Assembly (NCBI RefSeq): GCF_017876315.1
Contig: NZ_JAGINU010000001.1
Coordinates: 310,001-374,000, forward strand
DNA from: Pseudonocardia parietis
GTDB lineage: Bacteria; Actinomycetota; Actinomycetes; Mycobacteriales; Pseudonocardiaceae
Length of the DNA stretch: 64,000 nt
Reading direction: 5' to 3'
Shown piece by piece: positions 32,387-41,061 of the stretch. Position 1 is the stretch's first letter. Every line of letters starts with the position of its first letter. The notes under the pieces are model-generated. The model worked only from the letters and a program-made list of their open reading frames with translations. It did no database searches and was not told the DNA's origin. The position numbers and the translations under genes were made by a program.

Positions 32387-34210
32387 TCAGACGCCGTGCG
32401 CGGGCCGCTTGCGACGGCGACGGCCCGCGGCACCCGACGCGGCGACGATCGGCGTCGCGGCGCTGCCGTGCGTGTCGTCGCGGCGGCGGGACGCGCGCCC
32501 GCAGTGCTCGGCGCCGCTGCGCGTGCCGGGCAGCGCGGCCGCGGACCGGAGCGCCCGCGGAGCGGGTACGACGCCGCCGCGGGTGTCGCCACCGTCGGCG
32601 GCCGCACGTGCCGCGACCTGCAGCGATCGCAGCCGCTCCACCCGGTCGGCTGCACCCGGCCCGTCGACCAGCGGCCTGAACAGGTCGGCGCCGGAGCCCG
32701 GGCCGCCGCTGCGCATCCGGGCGAGTGCGACGAGATCGGCGGACACGCCCTCGGTGGGCCCGGCCCGGCCGGCGGCGCGGGCCGCGGCGAGCCGGTCGAG
32801 CGCCCAGGGTACCGACGCGGCCGGGGCCGGCTCGGCAGCGAGCGCCGGCGCGATCACCGGGAAGACGGACGTCGCCGGGTCGCAGCGGGCGTCATCGGTG
32901 GTGACCGGCCGTCCACCCACACCGTCCACACGGTTGTCCACAGGCTTGCCCACAGCCGTGCGTACCTCGGGTGCCGCCGCGGTCGTGCGGCGGAAGGACA
33001 GGGCGCGCATCCACCGCCGGGCGGGACGTTCGACGAGCGTGTACATCAGGTGTGCCACGGGCAGGGTCCCCACGAAGACGGTGAGCGCGATCAGGTGCCC
33101 GGTCTCGCCACCGGCGGGGAGGACACCCTTCTCGCTCAGAAACCAGAAGATCTCGAACATCGGGATGTGGACGAGGTAGAGCGCGTAGGAGATGTGCCCC
33201 CCGTGCACCATCGAGCGGCGGGTGAGCAGGTGGTGCACCGGCCCGCGGTCGGCGAGCGCGAGCGCACCGACCAGGACCGGGAACAGCAGGACGGTCAGGC
33301 CGTGCAACCCGCTGCCGTACACGCTCCCGGCCAGGAGCACGAACGGGACGGCGGCGGCGACGAGCGTGGCCGTCGACGACGCGACGGCGGGGACCGAGGA
33401 GCCGCGCAGCCGCCGTACCGCCAGCATCGCCAGCACGCCGGCCGAGAACCCGCCGAGGACCCGGACGAGCCAGCTGTAGGGGTAGTACGGGGACCCGACC
33501 ACCACGAACGCCGCCGCGATCGGCGCGACACACGCCAGCGAGCCCGCGGCCAGGACCACGAACGGCAGGTTCCGCAGCCGGAAGAAGACCACCGCGAGCA
33601 GCGGGAAGAGCAGGTAGGCCAGCCACTCGGCACTGATCGACCAGGTCGGCCCGACCCAGGAGGCGCCGTCCAGGTACGGCTCGTTCCACATCTGGACGAG
33701 CAGGACCTGCTCCAGCCACGCGCCGGCGCTCAGCTCCGGCTGCACCGCCTGGTAGGCGATCTGCTCCCCGGACCCCAGCACCGCGCGCGCCACCAGCCAC
33801 ACCCCGAACAGGTGGAGAACGACCGCGTAGGCCGGCCACATGCGGGCCGCGCGGGCCCACACGAAGCTGCCCGCGTCACGCACCCGCAGCCGCGGACCGA
33901 GCTGGTCCAGGTAGGTCCAGGCGATCACGAACCCGCTCAGGACGAAGAACAGGTCCACCCCGAGTGCACCCTGCGTGACCAGTGGGCCGAGCCAGGCGTT
34001 CACCGTCTCCACCCCGGACAGTGCGGTGAAGTGGAAGTGGAAGGCGACCACCCACAGCGCGGCGACGATCCGCAGGCCGGTCAGCGCCCGCACCTCGCCG
34101 TGCGCACGGAGAACGGAGCTACCGCGCCGGTCGGACGGGGCGTCGGCCGGGTCGGTCGGCACCGTGGACGTGGCGTCGGCCACGGGGCGATCGGGGGTGC
34201 GGATGCTCAC
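32387..34210 (-). CDS. Membrane acyltransferase (acyltransferase-3/OafA type)
   Basis: The 607-residue protein has the acyltransferase-3 core with about ten helices. Typical features are LTGLRIVAALWVVAFHFHF (catalytic His region, about residues 43-61), DLFFVLSGFVIAW and SYALYLVHIPMFEIFW. Such enzymes O-acetylate or O-acylate surface polysaccharides. The last 180 residues form an alanine- and arginine-rich cytoplasmic tail with no domain that I know, unusually long for the family. Divergent from emb1, it is a good candidate for decorating arabinogalactan, for example with succinyl groups, but this is inference. Confidence 0.85.
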   Translation of the reverse strand: MSIRTPDRPVADATSTVPTDPADAPSDRRGSSVLRAHGEVRALTGLRIVAALWVVAFHFHFTALSGVETVNAWLGPLVTQGALGVDLFFVLSGFVIAWTYLDQLGPRLRVRDAGSFVWARAARMWPAYAVVLHLFGVWLVARAVLGSGEQIAYQAVQPELSAGAWLEQVLLVQMWNEPYLDGASWVGPTWSISAEWLAYLLFPLLAVVFFRLRNLPFVVLAAGSLACVAPIAAAFVVVGSPYYPYSWLVRVLGGFSAGVLAMLAVRRLRGSSVPAVASSTATLVAAAVPFVLLAGSVYGSGLHGLTVLLFPVLVGALALADRGPVHHLLTRRSMVHGGHISYALYLVHIPMFEIFWFLSEKGVLPAGGETGHLIALTVFVGTLPVAHLMYTLVERPARRWMRALSFRRTTAAAPEVRTAVGKPVDNRVDGVGGRPVTTDDARCDPATSVFPVIAPALAAEPAPAASVPWALDRLAAARAAGRAGPTEGVSADLVALARMRSGGPGSGADLFRPLVDGPGAADRVERLRSLQVAARAAADGGDTRGGVVPAPRALRSAAALPGTRSGAEHCGRASRRRDDTHGSAATPIVAASGAAGRRRRKRPAHGV

Positions 34211-34239
34211 GCCATGGCCAACGAGGAACGATCACCACC

Positions 34240-34251
34240 GTCACCGGTGAC
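34240..34251. promoter_or_regulatory. Palindrome in the acyltransferase/emb1 spacer
   Basis: GTCACCGGTGAC is a perfect 12-base palindrome in the 192-base divergent spacer, and a half-copy (CCGGTGACAC) recurs at 34278-34287. It may bind a shared regulator of the two envelope genes. Confidence 0.35.
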
Positions 34252-34389
34252 ACCTGAAAAGGGCCCGAATGTCGTATCCGGTGACACACAGTGATGATCT
34301 TCGGTGGTGCCCGGACTTGAGACCCCGGCAGGGCGAATCCGCCCGGAAGCCGATCACGGGGGCGTCACGACCGGCCTGCCGTGCACGTC

Positions 34390-34395
34390 TAGCCT
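34390..34395 (+). promoter_or_regulatory. -10 element of emb1
   Basis: TAGCCT lies seven bases before the GTG at 34403, which is the reason for choosing that start for the arabinosyltransferase. Confidence 0.45.
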
Positions 34396-34402
34396 CGGCG
34401 AC

Positions 34403-37400
34403 GTGCTGACCGTCGACACGGAGTCCGAGCCCCGGCCCGGGAGCCGGTCCGGTGACCGGGGTCCCCGTTCCGCCGATCGCTTCCTCGCCGCCGGGCTCGG
34501 CCTGATCTCCGCGCTCCTGGCGCTGGCGATCCCGTTCCTCCCGGTCGTGCAGAACACCGCGACCGTGACCTGGCCGAACGCGGAGACCGGGACGGCACCG
34601 CTCGACGCGCCGCTGGTCGCGTACCGCGCGGAGACGCTCACCGCGACGATCTCGTGCGACGCGATCCGCAGCCTCGACGACCGCTCCCCCGGCCCGGCCA
34701 CGGTGCTGTCCACGACGCCGGCCGCGGCGCCCACCGGCGACACCGTGGGGATGCGGCTCACCGTCGCCGACGGCACGCTGACCCTCGACAACCGCGGCGC
34801 GCGGCTCGCCACGACCGCGCTCCCCCCGGCGGGTGCGCCGTGCGCGTTCACGTTCGATTCCGACGGCGGCGCGACGACCGCCACCCTGGCGGGCACGACG
34901 CTCGCCGACAGCGACGGGGACGCCCGCCCGCAGGTCGTCGGCATCTACTCCGATCTCGACGCGGACCTCGACCCGATGGGCGGGACCGAGGTCCGGTTCG
35001 ACACCGACAACCGCTACGACGGCAGCGCGTCGGTGCTCAAGCTGGTCGCCGGCGCGGTCGCCGTCGTCGCACTGCTCGGGTCGCTGTTCCTGCTGCGCCG
35101 GATCGACGACGCCGACGCCCGCCGCGTCGTGCACGGGCGCCGGCTCGCGGTCGCCTTGCGCGGCCGCGACACCGCACGCGATGTCGTGGTCACCGCCGTG
35201 CTCGTCGTGTGGGCGCTGATCGGCTCGATGACCCCGGACGACGGGTACATCCTCGACATCTCGCGCGGCACCGAGACCGCGGGCTACATCGGGAACTACC
35301 ACCGCTGGTTCGACGTCCCGGAGGCACCGTTCGGCTGGTTCTACCAGCTGTACTCGCTGTGGAGCGGGATCTCCGACGCCGTGCTCTGGCTACGGCTGCC
35401 CGCACTGGCGATGGCCCTGGCGTCGTGGTTCCTGATCAGCCGGGCGCTGCTGCCGCGGCTCGGCACCCGGGTCCGCCGCAGCCGGTCCGCCGGCTGGGCG
35501 GCGGCCGGTGTCTTCCTGTGCTTCTGGCTGCCGTTCAACAACGGCCTGCGCCCGGAGTCGGTCGTGGTGATCGCCGCGCTGGTGTCGTTCGTGATGCTGG
35601 AGCGGGCACTCGCCACCCGCCGGCTGCTGCCGGTCGCGGGCGCGCTCGTGGCCGGGGCGTTCGCGGTCGCCGCGACCCCCACCGGCCTCATCGCCCTCGC
35701 CCCGTTCCTCGCCGCCGCCCGGCCGCTGCTGACGCTGCTCACCGAGCGGATCCGCCGCACCGGATGGGTCACGACCCTGGCCCCGCTCGCGGCGGCCGGG
35801 CTGATCGTTCTGGTCGCCGTGTTCGGCGACCAGACGTGGGCGACGATCGCCGAGGCGACCCGGGTCCGCACCGAGATCGGGCCGAGCCTGTCCTGGTACG
35901 AGGAACTGTCGCGCTACGTGCTGCTGTTCAGCGAGAGCCGGGACGGGTCGGTGCACCGCCGCTTCCCGGTGCTGCTGCTGTGGCTGTGCATGATCGTGTC
36001 GACCATCGTGCTGCTGCGCCGCGGTCGTATCCCGGGCGCCGCGCTCGGCTTCTCCCGCCGGCTCCTCGCGAGCACCGCGCTGTCGTTCGCGGTCCTCGCG
36101 CTGACACCGACGAAGTGGACCCACCACTTCGGCGCGTTCGCCGCGCTCGGGGCAGGTGTCGCCGCGCTCGCCGTCCTGGCCACGAGCACGGGTGTGCTGC
36201 GCTCGCGGCGCAACCAGGCGCTGTTCCTCGCCGCCGTGCTCTCGGTGACCGCGCTGGCGTTCACCGGCCCGAACACCTGGTGGTACGTCTCGGACTGGGG
36301 TGTCCCCTGGTTCGACAAGCCGGTGTCGGTCAGCGGCATCGAGGCCACCACGCTGCTGCTGACCGCCGCGTTCGTCTCGCTGGTCGTCGCGGCCGTGGAG
36401 CACCTGCGGTCGTCGTCGGGCATCCCACGACCGGTCCGCCAGACCGTCGGACGGCGACGGCGCCGGGTGGGGCAGGCCCAGGCCGTCCGCCTCGGGTCGG
36501 CGCCGGTCGCGCTCATCTGCGCGTTGATGGTGCTGTTCCAGGTCGCGTCGCTGGCGAAGGGCATGGAGAAGCAGGCGGGCTCGTACTCGCTCGGCGCGGA
36601 CATCCTCACCGATCCGACGGGCTCCGAGTGCGGTCTCGCCGGGCGGATCATGGTCGAGCCCGACCCGGCGGCGAGCGTGCTGCCGCCCGCCCCACCGTCC
36701 GGCGGGGTGGGGGCCGAGCCGCCGCTGGCGGAGGGCTTCGGCCCGGACGGCCTGCCGCCGACCGGTGCGGGGTCGCTGCGGGACAACAGCGGTACCGGCG
36801 ACCGCCAACCGGGCATCACCGGCACCGGGCCGCTCGGCGGCCCGATCACGGGCAGCTGGTCGCCGGACGCGAACGCCGTCGGCGACTACCGGTCCGGCTG
36901 GTACGCCCTGCCGGAGGCCACCCGGAGCGGCTCCGCGCCGCTGGTGCTCGGGATCGCCGGGACGGTCGGCGGCGCGAACACGCTCGCCCTGGAGTTCGCC
37001 CGCGACGGGCAGGTGATCGAGACGATCGAACCCGGCGGCAACACCGGCACGGTGACCACCACGTCGGACGCCGCGGGCGGGGCCGCGGGCGGCCAGGCCT
37101 GGCGCGACATCCGGCTCGACCTCGCCGGGCGGGAGGCCGCCGGGGCCGACTCCGTCCGCGTCGTGGCCCGGGACCGCGGGATCGGACCGAACTCGTGGAT
37201 GGCCGTCGCGCAGCCGCGGGTCCCGGAGCTGACCCCGCTGACCGAGGTCGTCGCCGGGCGACCCGGCTACCTGGACTGGGCCACGTCGTTCGTGCACCCG
37301 TGCCTCGAGCGGTTCGGGGTGCACCGCGGGATCGCCGACGTCCCGGCGTTCCGGATGCTCGCCGACATCCAGCAGCGCACGGTCGCCGACGAGTGGGGCC

Positions 37401-37636
37401 GGGCCTCCAACGGCGGCCCGCAGGGCTGGCTCACCCAGATCGGTGCCCAGCGCTACGTCCCGACCTACCTGCCGGGTGCGTGGGACTTCGACTGGGGCCA
37501 GATCCGGCTGGTCGACCGGTACGACCCGCGGGCCGTCCCCGCGCCTGCCGAGCACGGCGAGCGGACCATGTGGGGCTGGCAGCAGGTCGGTGAGGCGGGC
37601 AGCGCGCCCGCGGACCCGTCATCGCTGCCCGGCTGA
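34403..37636 (+). CDS. Arabinosyltransferase of the EmbA/B/C family (copy 1)
   Basis: This 1077-residue GT-C enzyme has the Emb layout: a first helix, an extracellular lectin-like domain (residues 40-190), a multi-helix core, and a large C-terminal carbohydrate-binding domain (from about residue 720). The catalytic loop reads TPDDGYILDISR. Blocks such as FNNGLRPESVVVIAALVSFV, TPTKWTHHFGAFAA and NTWWYVSDWGVPW are close to mycobacterial EmbB. It transfers arabinofuranose from decaprenyl-phospho-arabinose outside the membrane. The residue matching EmbB Met306, an ethambutol resistance site, is Ile286. A GTG at 34304 is also in frame, but 34403 follows a -10 box. Confidence 0.93.
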   Translation: MLTVDTESEPRPGSRSGDRGPRSADRFLAAGLGLISALLALAIPFLPVVQNTATVTWPNAETGTAPLDAPLVAYRAETLTATISCDAIRSLDDRSPGPATVLSTTPAAAPTGDTVGMRLTVADGTLTLDNRGARLATTALPPAGAPCAFTFDSDGGATTATLAGTTLADSDGDARPQVVGIYSDLDADLDPMGGTEVRFDTDNRYDGSASVLKLVAGAVAVVALLGSLFLLRRIDDADARRVVHGRRLAVALRGRDTARDVVVTAVLVVWALIGSMTPDDGYILDISRGTETAGYIGNYHRWFDVPEAPFGWFYQLYSLWSGISDAVLWLRLPALAMALASWFLISRALLPRLGTRVRRSRSAGWAAAGVFLCFWLPFNNGLRPESVVVIAALVSFVMLERALATRRLLPVAGALVAGAFAVAATPTGLIALAPFLAAARPLLTLLTERIRRTGWVTTLAPLAAAGLIVLVAVFGDQTWATIAEATRVRTEIGPSLSWYEELSRYVLLFSESRDGSVHRRFPVLLLWLCMIVSTIVLLRRGRIPGAALGFSRRLLASTALSFAVLALTPTKWTHHFGAFAALGAGVAALAVLATSTGVLRSRRNQALFLAAVLSVTALAFTGPNTWWYVSDWGVPWFDKPVSVSGIEATTLLLTAAFVSLVVAAVEHLRSSSGIPRPVRQTVGRRRRRVGQAQAVRLGSAPVALICALMVLFQVASLAKGMEKQAGSYSLGADILTDPTGSECGLAGRIMVEPDPAASVLPPAPPSGGVGAEPPLAEGFGPDGLPPTGAGSLRDNSGTGDRQPGITGTGPLGGPITGSWSPDANAVGDYRSGWYALPEATRSGSAPLVLGIAGTVGGANTLALEFARDGQVIETIEPGGNTGTVTTTSDAAGGAAGGQAWRDIRLDLAGREAAGADSVRVVARDRGIGPNSWMAVAQPRVPELTPLTEVVAGRPGYLDWATSFVHPCLERFGVHRGIADVPAFRMLADIQQRTVADEWGRASNGGPQGWLTQIGAQRYVPTYLPGAWDFDWGQIRLVDRYDPRAVPAPAEHGERTMWGWQQVGEAGSAPADPSSLPG

Positions 37637-37679
37637 CAGACTCATCCCGCCCGAACCGACCGAGAGGCGACTGCGCGAC

Positions 37680-39578
37680 ATGCTGGACACCGCCCGTGCC
37701 ACCCGCGACGGCGACCCCGCTCCCTCCGCATCGTCGGGCGGTGACCCGCGGCCCGGCCGGCTCGTGGTGCAGCGCGGCCCGTTCACCGGCCCGACGCCGC
37801 TGGTCCCCGAGGACCTCTACGCGGAGGTCGTGCACGGGGCCGCCCGCCGCGAGCGGGACCGGATCGAGCTGAGCCCGGCCACGCTCGTCAGCACCAACAC
37901 CTACTGGGGGCGGCTGCACGCCACCTACTGGCAGCGCTGGACGGCCGTCCCCGAGGTCCGGGTGACCCTGCGGGCCGGCGGGCGCGGCCGGATCCGGCTG
38001 ATGGCCTCGGACACCAACAAGGTGGCGCGGGCGGTCGGGGTGGCCGACGTCGACGGCGATACCTCCGTGGAGCTCACCGGGGTGATCGACCGCTTCCTCG
38101 ACGGCGGCGGGCTCTGGCTTGAGTTCGGCACCGACACGGGTGCGATGACGGTGTCGGACGTCGAGTGGGCGGTCGACGTGCCGCATCCGGCCCGCCCGAC
38201 GGCGATCACGATCTGCACGTACAATCGGGTCGAGGACTGCCTGAACACGCTGCAGGCGCTGCTGGACGACCCGGTCGCACTGGGCCGCGTCGGGCCGGTG
38301 CGGGTGGTCGACCAGGGCAGCGACCCGCTGGAGTCGCGCGACCGGTTCACCACGGTCGCGGACGCGTTCGGTGAGCAGCTCGTCTACCAGCGCCAGCCGA
38401 ACCTGGGCGGCGCGGGCGGCTTCACCCGCGGCCTCTACGAGGCGACCGCCGGGGAGCCGGCCGACGACCACGACGTCCTGCTGATGGACGACGACGTGCT
38501 GCTCGACCCGGAGATCGTCGTCCGGCTGACCGGGTTCGCCGCGTGCACCGCGCACCCGACGATCGTCGGCGGGCAGATGCTGAACCTGCTCCACCCGGGA
38601 CACGTGCACATCACCGCCGAGTACGCCGAGCCGGAACGGCTCCGGGTGGGCCGGCCGGTCCCGGGCGCGCTCGAGGAGGGCTTCCTGCTCGGCCGGGACG
38701 AGCGGCTGCTGCCGATCGTGCAGGAACGCCGGGTCGACACCGAGTACAACGGCTGGTGGTCCTGCCTGATCCCGGCGCCGATCGTGCGCGCGATCGGCTA
38801 CCCGCTGCCGCTGTTCTTCCAGTGGGACGACGTCGAGTTCGGCTACCGCGCCCGCGAGCACGGTTTCCCCACGGTCTCCCTGCCCGGGGCCGGCGTGTGG
38901 CACGCCGACTTCGGCTGGAAGGACTGGGACGAGTGGCACCGCTACTTCAACCAGCGCAACGGCCTGATCACCGCGGCGCTGCGCACCGGGTTCGACCGGC
39001 GCACGGTCACCGGCACGGTGGTCGAGCTGCTGGCCCAGTACCTCGTCGCGATGCAGTACGGCCTGGCCGCGACGCTGCTGACCGCGGTCGACGACTTCCT
39101 GGAGGGCCCGGCGATCCTCGACGACGGCTCCGCGACCGCCGCGGCACGGATCCGCGCCATCCGCGCCGCCTACCCCGAGACCACGGCGGTGCCGATCACC
39201 GAGGCCGGTCTCGACCCGCGCGAGTCCGTGGTGCACCTGGCCGGGTACAAGCCCAGCAAGATGATCAGGACCTGGGTGAAGCGGGCGGTGCTGCAGGCCT
39301 CCGGACGGGTGCCGTTCCGGTCCGGCATGGTGCCCGCCGGTGAGGCGCACTGGTGGCACGTGGCGCTGTTCGAGCGGGCGATCGTGACCGACATGGCCGA
39401 GACCGGCGTCCGGATCCGCACCCGGGACCGGGAGCGCCTGCGCGAGCTCGCCACCCGCGGGGTGCGCACCGTGCGCCGCCTCTACACCGAGGGTCCCGAG
39501 GCCGCCCGCGCGTGGAAGTCCGCCGAGCCGCGGCTCACCGCACGGGAGACCTGGACCCGGCTGTTCGACGGTTCATGA
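37680..39578 (+). CDS. GlfT2-like galactofuranosyltransferase paralogue
   Basis: The 632-residue protein shares the GlfT2 plan: beta-sandwich N-terminal domain (residues 1-165), family 2 transferase core and helical C-terminal domain. The core has VVDQGSDP, QPNLGGAGGF, the metal-binding LLMDDDVLLD, the base-region FFQWDDVEFGYRAREHGF and the histidine in GVWHADF. Sequence is clearly more distant from mycobacterial GlfT2 than the second copy at 44996. The tail LTARETWTRLF mirrors GlfT2 endings. It lies 43 bases after emb1 with GAGAGG before its ATG, so the two are probably co-transcribed. It may add a different galactofuranose linkage. Confidence 0.85.
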   Translation: MLDTARATRDGDPAPSASSGGDPRPGRLVVQRGPFTGPTPLVPEDLYAEVVHGAARRERDRIELSPATLVSTNTYWGRLHATYWQRWTAVPEVRVTLRAGGRGRIRLMASDTNKVARAVGVADVDGDTSVELTGVIDRFLDGGGLWLEFGTDTGAMTVSDVEWAVDVPHPARPTAITICTYNRVEDCLNTLQALLDDPVALGRVGPVRVVDQGSDPLESRDRFTTVADAFGEQLVYQRQPNLGGAGGFTRGLYEATAGEPADDHDVLLMDDDVLLDPEIVVRLTGFAACTAHPTIVGGQMLNLLHPGHVHITAEYAEPERLRVGRPVPGALEEGFLLGRDERLLPIVQERRVDTEYNGWWSCLIPAPIVRAIGYPLPLFFQWDDVEFGYRAREHGFPTVSLPGAGVWHADFGWKDWDEWHRYFNQRNGLITAALRTGFDRRTVTGTVVELLAQYLVAMQYGLAATLLTAVDDFLEGPAILDDGSATAAARIRAIRAAYPETTAVPITEAGLDPRESVVHLAGYKPSKMIRTWVKRAVLQASGRVPFRSGMVPAGEAHWWHVALFERAIVTDMAETGVRIRTRDRERLRELATRGVRTVRRLYTEGPEAARAWKSAEPRLTARETWTRLFDGS

Positions 39579-40170
39579 TCGCGACCAGCACGAGCACCGA
39601 CGCCACCGGCATCGGGTTCCCGGCGTAGAAGCCGAGCACGAGGTCGACGACGACGGCCACGCACGCCGACGCGAACATCCAGCGCGGCCCGGTGGCCGGT
39701 TTCGGCCGGCCCACGGACCACGGTGTCCGGCCCCAGGGCTTCGCGATCGACGCCCACGCCTGGAACGCGATCGCCGACACCATGAGCAGGGTCGTCGCGA
39801 GCAGCACGCCGGGCGGGGCGGCCGCCGGATCGGCGTGCGCGTCGCCGAGCATCCCGGACAGCAGGAAGATCCCGATGCACAGCTGCACCACGGTGATCGC
39901 GAACTTCACCGCGACCCACCAGTGCAGGAAGAAGCCGTAGGGGGTCGCGCCGGCGAGCACGATCCCGGTCAGCGCGGAGCCGACGGCGAGCGGCGCGAGC
40001 AGCACGGCGTCGAGGTGGTGGGCGGCGAGCAGCGCCGGACCGCGCGCCGCCGGGTCGGCGACGGCCAGGGCGAGCAGGGCGGCCAGCGACGCGGCGAGCG
40101 CCATCCAGCCGACCGAGGTGAGTACGTGCAGCCAGACGGTGAGCCGGCGCCAGGTTTTCGTCGAGGACAC
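39535..40170 (-). CDS. Small polytopic membrane protein (DUF2269-like)
   Basis: The 211-residue protein has about five helices. The first contains LTVWLHVLTSVGWMALAASLAA with a helix-embedded His, and the next a further HH pair in LLAAHHLDAVLLAP. This resembles the DUF2269 group of predicted integral membrane proteins, but I am not certain. Its 3' end overlaps the convergent GlfT2-like gene by 44 bases. Function unknown. Confidence 0.6.
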   Translation of the reverse strand: MSSTKTWRRLTVWLHVLTSVGWMALAASLAALLALAVADPAARGPALLAAHHLDAVLLAPLAVGSALTGIVLAGATPYGFFLHWWVAVKFAITVVQLCIGIFLLSGMLGDAHADPAAAPPGVLLATTLLMVSAIAFQAWASIAKPWGRTPWSVGRPKPATGPRWMFASACVAVVVDLVLGFYAGNPMPVASVLVLVAIMNRRTAGSRSPVR

Positions 40171-40275
40171 GCCTTCAGCACACCGGGATCGGCTCTCGGA
40201 CGGATCGGGCTCGGCCCCGGAGGCATCCCCGAGCCGTCGTCATCCCGGCGACGTACGTACCAGTCGATCAGCCGT

Positions 40276-41061
40276 TCAACCGTCCGACCAGACTGCCCAG
40301 CCGGGACTCGACATGGGCACGTAGTCGCGTGGCGTCATACCCTCGAGCCGAACGAGGAGCCGGAGATGCGCCGGGGCCTCGGGACCGTTGACGTGCTCCA
40401 CCCGCAACGACACGGGGCCGGCGCTCCGGAGCGCCGCGAAATGTTCCAACATCAGGGCCGGGACATAGCCGAGGTCGGTTCCGTTCTCGCTGCGGATCAG
40501 TTGGGCAGCCGGGTCGACCGGATTCGTGGGCTCCGCTCGGAGCTGTAGCAGATCGCCCTGGGTGAGCGGCGGGAGCATGCCCCCGGTGACGTGTCGCACG
40601 CCATGGGCGAGGAAGCAGCACGAACTCGTCCCATCGAGCTCCACCGACGGAATCGGGAACACCTGAACCGTGTCACCGTGGCGGCGGCCCTCGGAACGCG
40701 CGAGTTGCTCCCAGGGTGTGGCGTTGCCGTCGAGATGGAGCTGCCGGAGGTACTCGGGAAAGTCGGGTCGGCGCGGGCTCATGATCCGCTGTGAGAACAC
40801 CGGGAACAGGTTCTCCGATCGGTAGTCACCCGACCACTCCGGAAAGCTCAGGAACGGTTGGAAATCTGCAACCTCCCGAGCAGACCGCAAATACCGGAAG
40901 CGGTAGTGGAGTCCCGGCCCGTGCTCCAGTCGTCCGACCGGCGAGATCAACCGGGAGTCGGGATGCTGCCATGCAACGATCAGCGCGCCAGCTGAACGAC
41001 CGGCGTCGGCGACCGGGCGGACCGGTGTTTCGACACCTGCCGACCGCACGTCACCAGACAT
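40276..41061 (-). CDS. HIRAN-domain partner of the HipA-like kinase
   Basis: This 261-residue soluble protein has two parts. Residues 25-150 hold a conserved-looking region with LHYRFRYLRSAREVADFQPF, SENLFPVFSQRIMSPRRPDF and DTVQVFPIP, which is of the type found beside HipA-like kinases. Residues 165-215 match a HIRAN domain (GDLLQLRAEPTNPVDPAAQL and LGYVPALM), a fold that binds DNA ends or modified DNA. Its ATG lies 11 bases inside the end of the kinase gene, so the two are co-translated. Codon use is less GC-biased than in the neighbours, suggesting transfer. It may be antitoxin, targeting subunit or substrate. Confidence 0.75.
   Translation of the reverse strand: MSGDVRSAGVETPVRPVADAGRSAGALIVAWQHPDSRLISPVGRLEHGPGLHYRFRYLRSAREVADFQPFLSFPEWSGDYRSENLFPVFSQRIMSPRRPDFPEYLRQLHLDGNATPWEQLARSEGRRHGDTVQVFPIPSVELDGTSSCCFLAHGVRHVTGGMLPPLTQGDLLQLRAEPTNPVDPAAQLIRSENGTDLGYVPALMLEHFAALRSAGPVSLRVEHVNGPEAPAHLRLLVRLEGMTPRDYVPMSSPGWAVWSDG

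Noticed and set aside
35390..37555. A 721-codon open frame opposite emb1
   Set aside because: It is an antisense shadow: Arg/Asp/Gln-rich and lacking domains, while emb1 on the plus strand is unmistakable.
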